Shown here: positions 26,134 through 33,151 of the stretch, in pieces
How the letters are laid out: each line of letters opens with the position of its first letter
Position numbering within the stretch: position 1 is the stretch's first letter
Assembly: GCA_036521075.1 (NCBI GenBank)
Contig: DATDIL010000165.1
Coordinates: 1-64,000 of the forward strand
Origin: DAIDKA01 sp036521075
GTDB lineage: Bacteria > Pseudomonadota > Gammaproteobacteria > Steroidobacterales > Steroidobacteraceae
Direction of reading: 5' to 3'
Length of the DNA stretch: 64,000 bases
Program-made: the position numbers and the translations under genes
The notes under the pieces: model-generated
What the model was told of the DNA's origin: nothing
The model's input: the letters and a program-made list of their open reading frames with translations, nothing else
Databases searched by the model: none

Positions 26134-27078
26134 TGAAATGTCGTGCCCGTTCGGGTGCCCGTCGGCCACGGCGCGCAGGTCGCAGTCGAACAGGATGTCG
26201 GATCCGGTGCTGTAGACGCGAGGTTGCAGCCGCAGACAGTCCTGCAGCCGCATCTGCGGCGGCAGGCGTATGGCCGGACGACCATCCCCGATAAGCAGCG
26301 GCGCGACCGCAATATGCAAGCGATCCAGCAGCCCTGCGTTGAGGAAGTTGGATACCGTTACGCCGCCGCCTTCTACGAAAATTCTGCTACAGCCCAGTGC
26401 GTGCAGCTGCCGCAGCAGATCCTTCAGATCCAGCGCGCCCTCATGGGACGCCACCTCGAGTGTGTCCTCGCCCCGAGCCCGCGCCGCGTCGGCGGCGGCA
26501 CTGCCCGCCGCGCAAGCGCGCAAGGTCCGCGCCGCCTGGTCATTGAATACCGTGTGGTCCAAAGGCAGGCGACACCCAGGGTCCAGTATGACGCGCACCG
26601 GATTGCTGCCGGTTACGAGGCGGGTCGTCAGGCGCGGATTGTCGACGGCAACCGTCGCGGCGCCGACCACAACGGCATCGCACAGCGCACGCAATCGATG
26701 CAGATGCAGAATGTTGTCCGGGCCGGTCACGCAGATCGCATCTCCGGAGTGTGTGGCGATGAATCCGTCGAGGCTTTGGCCGAGGTGGCCTATCGTGATG
26801 GGTCGCGCGGCCGTCGCACTGCTGATCGGCAGATACAGCTCCAGAAGATCGCGGTTCGGATCATCCTGTGCAAGCGTCGACTCCCAGCCCGATGCCGGGC
26901 TCCATGACAGCACGGCGGGAGCCCCCTTCGGGACGATACGCTGCAGGCCGCCGTTTGCCGCGAGCGCGAATCCTCCGGGCACTTCGGCATCGAAGCTGCC
27001 GATTGCCCGGGCGGCCGCGTGAGCGATGGCCCACGCGTCGGGCGTTGCTGAGACTTCATTGGTCATTGCGGCGACCAT
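26104..27078 (-). CDS. RibD C-terminal (dihydrofolate reductase-fold) family protein
   Basis: About 324 residues. The C-terminal 230 residues are a RibD_C/pyrimidine reductase domain: ITIGHLGQSLDGFIATHSGD, LRALCDAVVVGAATVAVDNPRLTTR, VRVILDPGCRLP and RIFVEGGGVTVSNFLNAGLLDR are all recognisable. This fold reduces ribosylamino-pyrimidines or related compounds with NADPH. The first 85 residues form an extra domain I do not recognise. There is no deaminase domain, unlike full RibD. Starts at ATG 27078, 27066 or 27138 are possible. It is convergent with the glycosyltransferase and lies just downstream of ligB, but its logical partners are the pterin-type genes. Confidence 0.8.
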   Translation of the reverse strand: MVAAMTNEVSATPDAWAIAHAAARAIGSFDAEVPGGFALAANGGLQRIVPKGAPAVLSWSPASGWESTLAQDDPNRDLLELYLPISSATAARPITIGHLGQSLDGFIATHSGDAICVTGPDNILHLHRLRALCDAVVVGAATVAVDNPRLTTRLVTGSNPVRVILDPGCRLPLDHTVFNDQAARTLRACAAGSAAADAARARGEDTLEVASHEGALDLKDLLRQLHALGCSRIFVEGGGVTVSNFLNAGLLDRLHIAVAPLLIGDGRPAIRLPPQMRLQDCLRLQPRVYSTGSDILFDCDLRAVADGHPNGHDISSATMIRRVL

Positions 27079-27112
27079 CTTGCCTGAGTCGCGGGGCAAG
27101 AGACAGGCCGCC

Positions 27113-27955
27113 TCAGTCCTCAGGGACGAACACCACATTGCCTACGGCGGTGTTGGAGGCCGGCACGTGATAGAAGCGATACAGTTCGCGAATCCTCGGT
27201 CCAAGCGCGCCGCGCATCGTCAGCCACATGATCAGTTCCATGCCTTCGGAACCTGCTTCGCGGACGTACTCTGCGTGTGACATGGTGCGTAGGGCGTGCG
27301 GATCCGACGTGAGCTTATCCAGAAAATCCGTGTCCCACTCCCGGTTGATGAGACCGGCGCGTTCACCGGAGAGCTGATGGCTCATGCCACCGGTGCCCCA
27401 CACCTGCACATTGAGATCCTCGGGGTAGGATTTCACGGCGCGGCCGATGGCCTCGCCGAGGCGGAAACAACGATTGGCGGTGGGCGTCGGATACTGGATG
27501 ACATTGACGGCGAGCGGGATCACTTGTACCGGCCATTCACTGGGCTGACCCAGTATCAGCGACAGCGGCACGGTGAGGCCGTGGTCCACGGTCATTTCAT
27601 TCATGATCGTGATATCGAACTCTTCCAGCACGATGCTCGTTGCGATATGCCACGCAAGCTTCGAATGTCCGCGAACGACGGGAACGCGGCGTGGGCCCCA
27701 GCCTTCATCGGCGGGTGCGAAGGAATCGGCACAGCCGAGGGCAAACGTCGGAACGACATCCAGTGAAAACGCCGACGCGTGATCGTTGTAGACGAGGATG
27801 ACGACGTCGGGCCTGTGCGCGGCGACCCAGTTTCGGGTCCATTCGTAGCCGGCGAAGATGGGCGCCCAGTCCGGATGCGCCATACGGCCGCCGTCAACGG
27901 CAGCGCCGATCGCAGGCACGTGGCTGGAGCCAATGCCTGCGGTCACCCGGGCCAT
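27113..27955 (-). CDS. ligB: protocatechuate 4,5-dioxygenase, catalytic beta subunit
   Basis: A 280-residue class III extradiol dioxygenase subunit that opens protocatechuate between C4 and C5. It follows sphingomonad LigB closely as I remember it: MARVTAGIGSSHVPAIGAA with iron ligand His12, PDVVILVYNDHASAFSLD with His59, then MNEMTVDHGLTVPLS, PEDLNVQVWGTGGMSHQLSG (catalytic His) and AGSEGMELIMWLTMRGAL, where the iron-ligand Glu is expected. The start overlaps the ligA stop by one base (TGATG). Related enzymes act on gallate or methylgallate, and the tannase gene nearby makes gallate a reasonable second guess. Confidence 0.93.
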   Translation of the reverse strand: MARVTAGIGSSHVPAIGAAVDGGRMAHPDWAPIFAGYEWTRNWVAAHRPDVVILVYNDHASAFSLDVVPTFALGCADSFAPADEGWGPRRVPVVRGHSKLAWHIATSIVLEEFDITIMNEMTVDHGLTVPLSLILGQPSEWPVQVIPLAVNVIQYPTPTANRCFRLGEAIGRAVKSYPEDLNVQVWGTGGMSHQLSGERAGLINREWDTDFLDKLTSDPHALRTMSHAEYVREAGSEGMELIMWLTMRGALGPRIRELYRFYHVPASNTAVGNVVFVPED

Positions 27956-28341
27956 CAGAAACGTCCCGAAACTGACCGCAGTCCTGCCGGGTTGCGCCCG
28001 CCGCTGCGCATCATCGCGGCGTAATCTTCAGTGGTTTGGCCGGCAAAGGAGGCGGCCACCGACTGCGTCGGCCGGCCGTCGACGGCGGCGATCTTGAGCA
28101 CGAAGAAGATGTTGCCGCCCTGCTCCAGCAGCGATTTGAAGTCACGCTTCATCACGGCCTGCTTCTGCGTTTCGCTCATCGCCCATTCATCGAGGTAGGC
28201 GCGCTCATCACGCTGGAAGCGCGCGCGATTCACGGCACTCATCAGCGACATGCAGAAGCGGTTCAGGTGGCGGCCCTCGATGGCCCGCTCGCCCGTGAAC
28301 ACGTAGGTGCCCGGGATGTCTTCGAAGGCGGCGTTGTTCAT
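27955..28341 (-). CDS. ligA: protocatechuate 4,5-dioxygenase, alpha subunit
   Basis: About 128 residues, the small subunit that caps the LigB active site. DIPGTYVFTGERAIEGRHLN, FCMSLMSAVNRARFQRDE, AYLDEWAMSETQKQAV, GGNIFFVLK and the C-terminal YAAMMRSGGRNPAGLRSV all match LigA. The start is uncertain: ATG 28341 has a weak GAG upstream, while ATG 28377 or 28374 would give the 18-20 extra N-terminal residues seen in sphingomonad LigA. It heads a ligA-ligB pair divergent from a LysR regulator. Confidence 0.9.
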   Translation of the reverse strand: MNNAAFEDIPGTYVFTGERAIEGRHLNRFCMSLMSAVNRARFQRDERAYLDEWAMSETQKQAVMKRDFKSLLEQGGNIFFVLKIAAVDGRPTQSVAASFAGQTTEDYAAMMRSGGRNPAGLRSVSGRF

Positions 28342-28382
28342 GGCTGGCTCGAGGGAAACTTCAGAGGGGCCCATCATATTAG

Positions 28383-28440
28383 TTGCAAATTGCAATAACC
28401 ATGACCATATTACGACCTCAGTTTTTGCGATTTGCGATAA
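28383..28440. promoter_or_regulatory. direct repeats between ligAB and its divergent LysR regulator
   Basis: Two 16-bp elements, TTGCAAATTGCAATAA (28383-28398) and TTGCGATTTGCGATAA (28425-28440), match at 13 of 16 positions and start 42 bp apart, i.e. four helical turns. Each contains its own TTGCRA/TTGCRA repeat. Position and spacing fit a two-site LysR-type operator serving both genes. This is inferred from the sequence; no binding data are implied. Confidence 0.55.
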
Positions 28441-28443
28441 ATC

Positions 28444-29346
28444 ATGGACATGGTCGCCAATTTGAGGGCCTTTCTGGCCGTGGCCCGCTATGGCGGCTTC
28501 TCGGAGGCCTCCCGGCGGCTGAATGTGGTGCCTTCAGTGGCGGCCAAGCGCGTCACCCAGCTCGAGCACGCGATCGGTACCAAGCTCTTCGAGCGCTCGA
28601 CCCGCAAGGTCGTTTTGACACAGTCCGGTGAGCAGTTCCAGGGTCGCGCCCGCAGCCTCATTGCCGAACTGGATGACACCCTGGCCGGGCTCAAGCGCGC
28701 GGGCGATCGGCTCGAGGGGCGCATTCTCATCATGGTCCCAACGACACTCAACGCATTGGTGTTGTCCGATGCCTTCAATGCCTTTCTGCGCGCACACGAA
28801 CACATCACGATGGAGCTGGCGCTGGTCGACCGTTCGGTCAACCCGGCGGAAGAAGGATTTGATCTCGCCATCAGTGGCCATGCCGCCAGCAGCTACGAAG
28901 GGGTGATCGATGTACCCCTCTATCCTTTCGAGCAGGTGTTGTGTGCGTCGCCCGAGTACCTGCTACGACGCGGCACACCCCTGCGGCCGCACGACCTGGA
29001 GGATCACGACGGCCTGTTCTTCAAACCCCTCGGCACCGCGTGGCGCTTTGACGGCGAGCAGGGACAGCTCAGCGTGGATGTGCGGCCGCGACTGATCGCC
29101 AACGACAACGTGACGCTGCGCGCCGCCGCGCTCGCCGGCAACGGCATCGCGATGCTGCCGCGATATGTCGCGGGCGAGGCCATCAGATCCGGAGAGCTGG
29201 TGCAGCTGCTGCTGCAGTTTCCCCTGCCCCGATCCTGGTTCCGCGCCCACGTGACACAGCACCGCGCCAAGCTGGCGCGGATTTCGGCGCTGCTCGAGTG
29301 GCTGAAGGCCGCCCTGACGCAGGCATTGCCGGCCGTCGCGGACTGA
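28444..29346 (+). CDS. LysR-family transcriptional regulator
   Basis: A 300-residue LysR protein. The N-terminal winged helix (NLRAFLAVARYGGFSEASRR, then VAAKRVTQLEHAIGTKLFER) is followed by the effector domain (ILIMVPTTLN, FDLAISG, LIANDNVTLRAAALAGNGIA). It is divergent from ligAB across a region with two similar 16-bp repeats, so it probably senses protocatechuate or a related acid and controls ligAB, as LigR does in sphingomonads. That control role is inference from position. Confidence 0.9.
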   Translation: MDMVANLRAFLAVARYGGFSEASRRLNVVPSVAAKRVTQLEHAIGTKLFERSTRKVVLTQSGEQFQGRARSLIAELDDTLAGLKRAGDRLEGRILIMVPTTLNALVLSDAFNAFLRAHEHITMELALVDRSVNPAEEGFDLAISGHAASSYEGVIDVPLYPFEQVLCASPEYLLRRGTPLRPHDLEDHDGLFFKPLGTAWRFDGEQGQLSVDVRPRLIANDNVTLRAAALAGNGIAMLPRYVAGEAIRSGELVQLLLQFPLPRSWFRAHVTQHRAKLARISALLEWLKAALTQALPAVAD

Positions 29347-29347
29347 A

Positions 29348-29780
29348 CTAATGCCCCGCCTCGTGATGGTCGTTCAGGGCCTGCGCGAGATCCATCCGCA
29401 CTTTCCACGGATCAGGACCGGCAACAGGCCCCTGCGCCGTGAAGTCCATGAGCTGATCGCTGCCCCGCTGGTAGGCAGGCCAGGCCGGGTCATCCGCAGC
29501 CTGCGGCACACCCGTATTTGCAAAGCCGACCCAATAGGCGTGCATCGCCTTGGCCGCGGCCTCGTCGGCCGCGGTCAGGTCCTTGCCGTAGCGCGCCGCG
29601 ACGGTATCGAAGACATAGGGAATCTCAGTGGCATGCGGTGCCCCCGCGGTGGTCGCGCGCAGCGACTCGGCCACGTAGCCGAAGCGGTATTCGAACACCG
29701 GCTGGTGCGCTGACAGCAGGCGCGCGATCTCGCGCGCCGGTTCGATCATCGTCAGATCGCCGCCCGCCTTGAATGGAGGC
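29348..29780 (-). pseudogene. C-terminal fragment of a type-B carboxylesterase
   Basis: About 140 codons that look only like the last quarter of a carboxylesterase/alpha-beta hydrolase. FEYRFGYVAES, the catalytic-His segment AGAPHATEIPYVF, YWVGFANTGVP and DPAWPAYQRG are typical. The nucleophile elbow and oxyanion parts are absent, as is any signal peptide. Homology begins abruptly near 29770, where an oppositely oriented LacI fragment begins. An ATG at 29791 is available but is unlikely to make a working enzyme. Confidence 0.75.
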
Positions 29781-30105
29781 ACTGCTGGCACTGGCCGCGC
29801 CGCCTACCGCGGTGCTGTGCGGCAACGATGAGATGGCGTTCGGTGCGGTACAGGCCTTGCACCGGCGCGGCCTGTCGGTTCCCGCCGATCTGTCCATCGT
29901 AGGGTTCGATGATCTGAACATGGCCGCGTTCTACAACCCTCCGCTCACCACGGTGCATATACCGCGCCATGATATTGGCCGCCGCGCGGCGGCCGAGCTG
30001 ATCGAGATGCTGGCGGGCCGGTCCGTGACGCGGGAGGCGGTATTGCCGACCTGGCTCATCCTGCGCGAGAGCACCGCGCCGCCGCGCAAGACGCGTACGA
30101 GGTAA
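29773..30105 (+). pseudogene. C-terminal fragment of a LacI-family regulator
   Basis: 110 codons matching only the last third of a LacI/GalR effector domain: PPTAVLCGNDEMAFGAVQAL, LSVPADLSIVGFDDLNMAAF, NPPLTTVHIPRHDIGRRAAA and the closing LPTWLILRES. The DNA-binding domain and first effector subdomain are missing. A TGA codon sits immediately before its first ATG, so the reading frame does not continue into the esterase fragment. Together the two fragments mark a deletion or inversion scar. Confidence 0.78.
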
Positions 30106-30125
30106 TAGCCGCTATGGCGCACAGG

Positions 30126-31715
30126 TTAGCCCTGTGGATTGACGCAGCGGAAGTTCGCCGCTTCATCGATACTGCCTTTTCCTGAATACCGCGCCACCTG
30201 CGGATACGCACACAGCGGCCGCGAACGCACTTCCTGGTTCTTGACCACCCGCGCGGCACGGATCGTATCCGGCACCTTGCCCTTCTCGACCCAATCCACC
30301 AGGGTCGTGACGGCATCAAAGCGGTCCGTGGCGACGCCACCTGCGCAGTGCCCCATGCCCGGCACCATGAACAGCCGGAAAAACTGTGGCGTATCCGGGC
30401 CGTTTTTCTCGACCGCCCGTTCGTAGTAGTTCACGCCCACCATGGGCTGCAGCACCGGGTCGGCCCACCCGTAGGTCATGATCAGCTTGCCGCCCCGGTT
30501 TCTGAAGCGGGACAAATCAGGGTTGGTGGCATTGACCAGCTGTCCCCAGGCATCGAGCTGATGCGTGTCGCGGTCAAAATCGAAGCTGCGATAGTCATAG
30601 TCCGGTTGCGGCGGGGTAGGCACCAGATAGCGCATGGTGTCTTCGGCCAGATTGAAATCGGCAGCCTTGCGATCCGGTTGCGAGGGTACGATCAGATTCA
30701 TCCAGCCCACTTCGCTGCCCAGCATGAAGCCGGGGAAAATCTGCTGGCCGTGACTGACGGGCCCCCCATAGATCTTCAACAGGGTGGCGGACTGTGCGGC
30801 CGTCAAACACGTATCATTGTCCGTACCCGCCGCGCACTGCGGCAGGTCGGTTTTCACATCCAGCGTGCACAAACGCGGGTCATCGATCTGCCCGTCCTTC
30901 AAGCCATCCAGCGCATCGCACTTGGCCATTACCGCTTTGGCCACCATCGCGAGCTTCGCCGCCGACAGTGGCGCGGTATCGATTGCCCGCTGATTCCACA
31001 GCGCCCCGATGGTGAACCCGGTCTGGTCGACCCACGGTGAATTCGCCAGGATGCCGTCGAAATCCTGCGGATAGCGCTGCGCCTCGATCAATCCCTGGCG
31101 GCCGCCATTGGAACAGGAATTCCAATACGAGTGCGCGATGTCCGCTCCGTAATAGAACCGCGTGATGGCCTTTGCGGTCACGGCAGTCAGATTGACGGCG
31201 CGATAGGCGTAGTCGATGGCCTTGGCCGGGTTACTCATGACGAAACTGGCGCCCGGCTCCTTGTGTGCATCATGACCGGTGTTGGTCTGCGCGAATGCGA
31301 AGCCAGCCTGCAGCGCAGCATTGCGCTGCGCAACGCGAGTCGGATCCTCCAGAGACTCCCCGGCATGACCGCCATTGCCAATCATGTAGAAGCGCCCATT
31401 CCAGTGCGCCGGAAGGCTGACTTCGAAGGCGATTTCCGGGGACAGTATCCCGGTGACCCGGCAATGTGCGGGAACGCCGGCTGTGGCATCGATGGCAAGA
31501 GCGCTGATTTTTACCAGCTCTTTTGCAGAGTACTGGTCCAGTGCCGCACAGGTGCCGTGCGGTGCCCGCTTCGCGTTGCTGTAGTGGCTGAGCGAATTCT
31601 TGGCGGCGGCGAAGGCCTGAGCCGCGGCCGGCTGCCAGCACACGCTCAATGCGGCGGCGGCGCCTACAAGCAGCGTGGGCGCGATCCGACTGTGGCAATT
31701 CTTGCGAATTGGCAT
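30126..31715 (-). CDS. tannase/feruloyl esterase family protein
   Basis: A 529-residue secreted serine esterase. A signal peptide (LLVGAAAALSVCWQPAAAQA) precedes the tannase/feruloyl-esterase fold. VPAHCRVTGIL, the WNGRFYMIGNGGHAGE segment and the nucleophile motif SYWNSCSNGGRQG carry the family's paired Cys next to the catalytic Ser. The C-terminal GMGHCAGGVATDRFDA holds the catalytic His and second Cys of the CS-D-HC motif. It would release gallate or hydroxycinnamate from plant esters. With ligAB close by, and a lignostilbene-type dioxygenase 7 kb away, it fits use of plant phenolics. ATG 31715 was preferred over 31772 for its signal peptide. Confidence 0.88.
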   Translation of the reverse strand: MPIRKNCHSRIAPTLLVGAAAALSVCWQPAAAQAFAAAKNSLSHYSNAKRAPHGTCAALDQYSAKELVKISALAIDATAGVPAHCRVTGILSPEIAFEVSLPAHWNGRFYMIGNGGHAGESLEDPTRVAQRNAALQAGFAFAQTNTGHDAHKEPGASFVMSNPAKAIDYAYRAVNLTAVTAKAITRFYYGADIAHSYWNSCSNGGRQGLIEAQRYPQDFDGILANSPWVDQTGFTIGALWNQRAIDTAPLSAAKLAMVAKAVMAKCDALDGLKDGQIDDPRLCTLDVKTDLPQCAAGTDNDTCLTAAQSATLLKIYGGPVSHGQQIFPGFMLGSEVGWMNLIVPSQPDRKAADFNLAEDTMRYLVPTPPQPDYDYRSFDFDRDTHQLDAWGQLVNATNPDLSRFRNRGGKLIMTYGWADPVLQPMVGVNYYERAVEKNGPDTPQFFRLFMVPGMGHCAGGVATDRFDAVTTLVDWVEKGKVPDTIRAARVVKNQEVRSRPLCAYPQVARYSGKGSIDEAANFRCVNPQG

Positions 31716-31800
31716 GCTGTGTCCCCTATCGATGCTGCCAAGCATAGACGCGTCCGCACGGGAACGCGACATAACGACCCCGAGCGCAGGAGATCAAGCC

Positions 31801-32376
31801 ATGAGCGGACTTCGAAAATTTGGATTATTGGCCGTGGCGCTGTTGCTGCCGGCTGGCGTATTGCTGGCGAGTCCGTACTCCGACACGGTCAGGCTGTTCA
31901 AGCATGCCGGCCAGAGCGCGGCCTACTTCAACGACAGCTATGGATATGCCGTCTTTCCGACCATCGGGAAGGGCGGGTTCGTAGTCGGCGCAGCGCACGG
32001 TACCGGCCGCGTGTATGAGCAGGGTAAGTTCATCGGCACCACCTCGATGAATCAGGTCAGCGTCGGTGCCCAGGCCGGCGGTCAGGCCTACAGCCAGATC
32101 GTGTTCTTCCAGGACAAACGCGCGCTCGACGAATTCACCAGCGGTCAATTCGCGTTCGACGCGGGCGTTGGCGCCGTAGCGATCACCGCGGCAGCGGGCG
32201 GCACCATCGGCACCAATGGGGCCAGCGGTGCGGCCAGCGGCGGCAAGAAGGACGCGCTGACCGCCGGCCGTTACTACAAGGGGATGGCGGTATTCACCAT
32301 CGTCAAGGGCGGCGCCATGTACGAGGCGACCGTAGCGGGCCAGAAGTTCTCCTTCAAGCCGCGCACCAGCGCTTAA
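31801..32376 (+). CDS. SYLF/YSC84-domain lipid-binding protein
   Basis: A 191-residue protein with an N-terminal signal peptide (FGLLAVALLLPAGVLLASP) and a SYLF domain: AGYAVFPTIGKGGF-like YGYAVFPTIGKGGFVVGAA, then GTTSMNQVSVGAQAGGQAYS and FTSGQFAFDAGVGAVAI. SYLF proteins bind phosphoinositides in eukaryotes; the bacterial role is poorly defined and probably envelope-related. ATG 31801 has an AGGAG upstream. It is divergent from the tannase gene. Confidence 0.9.
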   Translation: MSGLRKFGLLAVALLLPAGVLLASPYSDTVRLFKHAGQSAAYFNDSYGYAVFPTIGKGGFVVGAAHGTGRVYEQGKFIGTTSMNQVSVGAQAGGQAYSQIVFFQDKRALDEFTSGQFAFDAGVGAVAITAAAGGTIGTNGASGAASGGKKDALTAGRYYKGMAVFTIVKGGAMYEATVAGQKFSFKPRTSA

Positions 32377-32494
32377 CGGCCGACCACCGGGCCGCTGGCG
32401 TCTTCGCCGCCGGCGGCCCTTCCCTTGCAGCACCACACGCCGCCGCCGGTGCTGCTAACCTACGCCGAGCAATCTCGTGGCGAAACCATAGCGA

Positions 32495-33115
32495 ATGACC
32501 GGCTTTCACGTCTACGAACCCCGCGATGGTCATGGGCTGGCGCATGATCCGCTCAACTCCATTGTCGCACCGCGCCCGATCGGTTGGATATCGACCCTCA
32601 GCAGCAGCGGCATCCGCAACCTCGCCCCGTACAGCTTCTTCAATCTGTTCAACTACAAGCCGCCCATCATTGGCTTTGCCAGCGTCGGCTGGAAGGACTC
32701 GGTGGAGAATATCAAGACAACCGGCGAGTTTGCCTGGAACCTGGTCACCGGGCCGCTGGCGGAAGCGATGAATGCAACATCGGCGATGGTTCCCCCTGCG
32801 CAGGATGAGTTCGAACTTGCGAGGCTCACGCCGGCTGCATCAAAACTTATCCAGGCGCCGCGGGTGGCGGAGAGCCCGGTGTGCTTCGAATGCCGGCTAT
32901 CGCAACTGCTGCGCCTGACGGACAGCACCGGCGTGGAGACGGAATCCTGGCTCGTGCTGGGCGAAGTTGTCGCGATTCATATTCGGCACGATCTGATCCG
33001 CGACGGTCTCTACGATACCCTGGCCGCGGCACCCATCATGCGCGGCGGCGGAGCTGCCGACTATTTTCGGCTGGAGCCGGCTTCAAAATTCCAGATGTGG
33101 CGGCCAAAGCCCTAG
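32495..33115 (+). CDS. flavin reductase-like FMN-binding split-barrel protein
   Basis: A 206-residue protein of the flavin reductase-like family. SIVAPRPIGWISTLSSSGI, then LAPYSFFNLFNYKPPIIGF, ENIKTTGEFAWNLV and the later CFECRLSQLLRL are standard for the FMN-binding split barrel. Many members reduce flavin for two-component monooxygenases, and some have unknown roles. No monooxygenase partner is adjacent. The only reduced-flavin user in view is the halogenase 30 kb away, so a link is speculative. Confidence 0.88.
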   Translation: MTGFHVYEPRDGHGLAHDPLNSIVAPRPIGWISTLSSSGIRNLAPYSFFNLFNYKPPIIGFASVGWKDSVENIKTTGEFAWNLVTGPLAEAMNATSAMVPPAQDEFELARLTPAASKLIQAPRVAESPVCFECRLSQLLRLTDSTGVETESWLVLGEVVAIHIRHDLIRDGLYDTLAAAPIMRGGGAADYFRLEPASKFQMWRPKP

Positions 33116-33151
33116 GCAGAGCGCGCGCACTACAGGCACAATCCGCGCACG

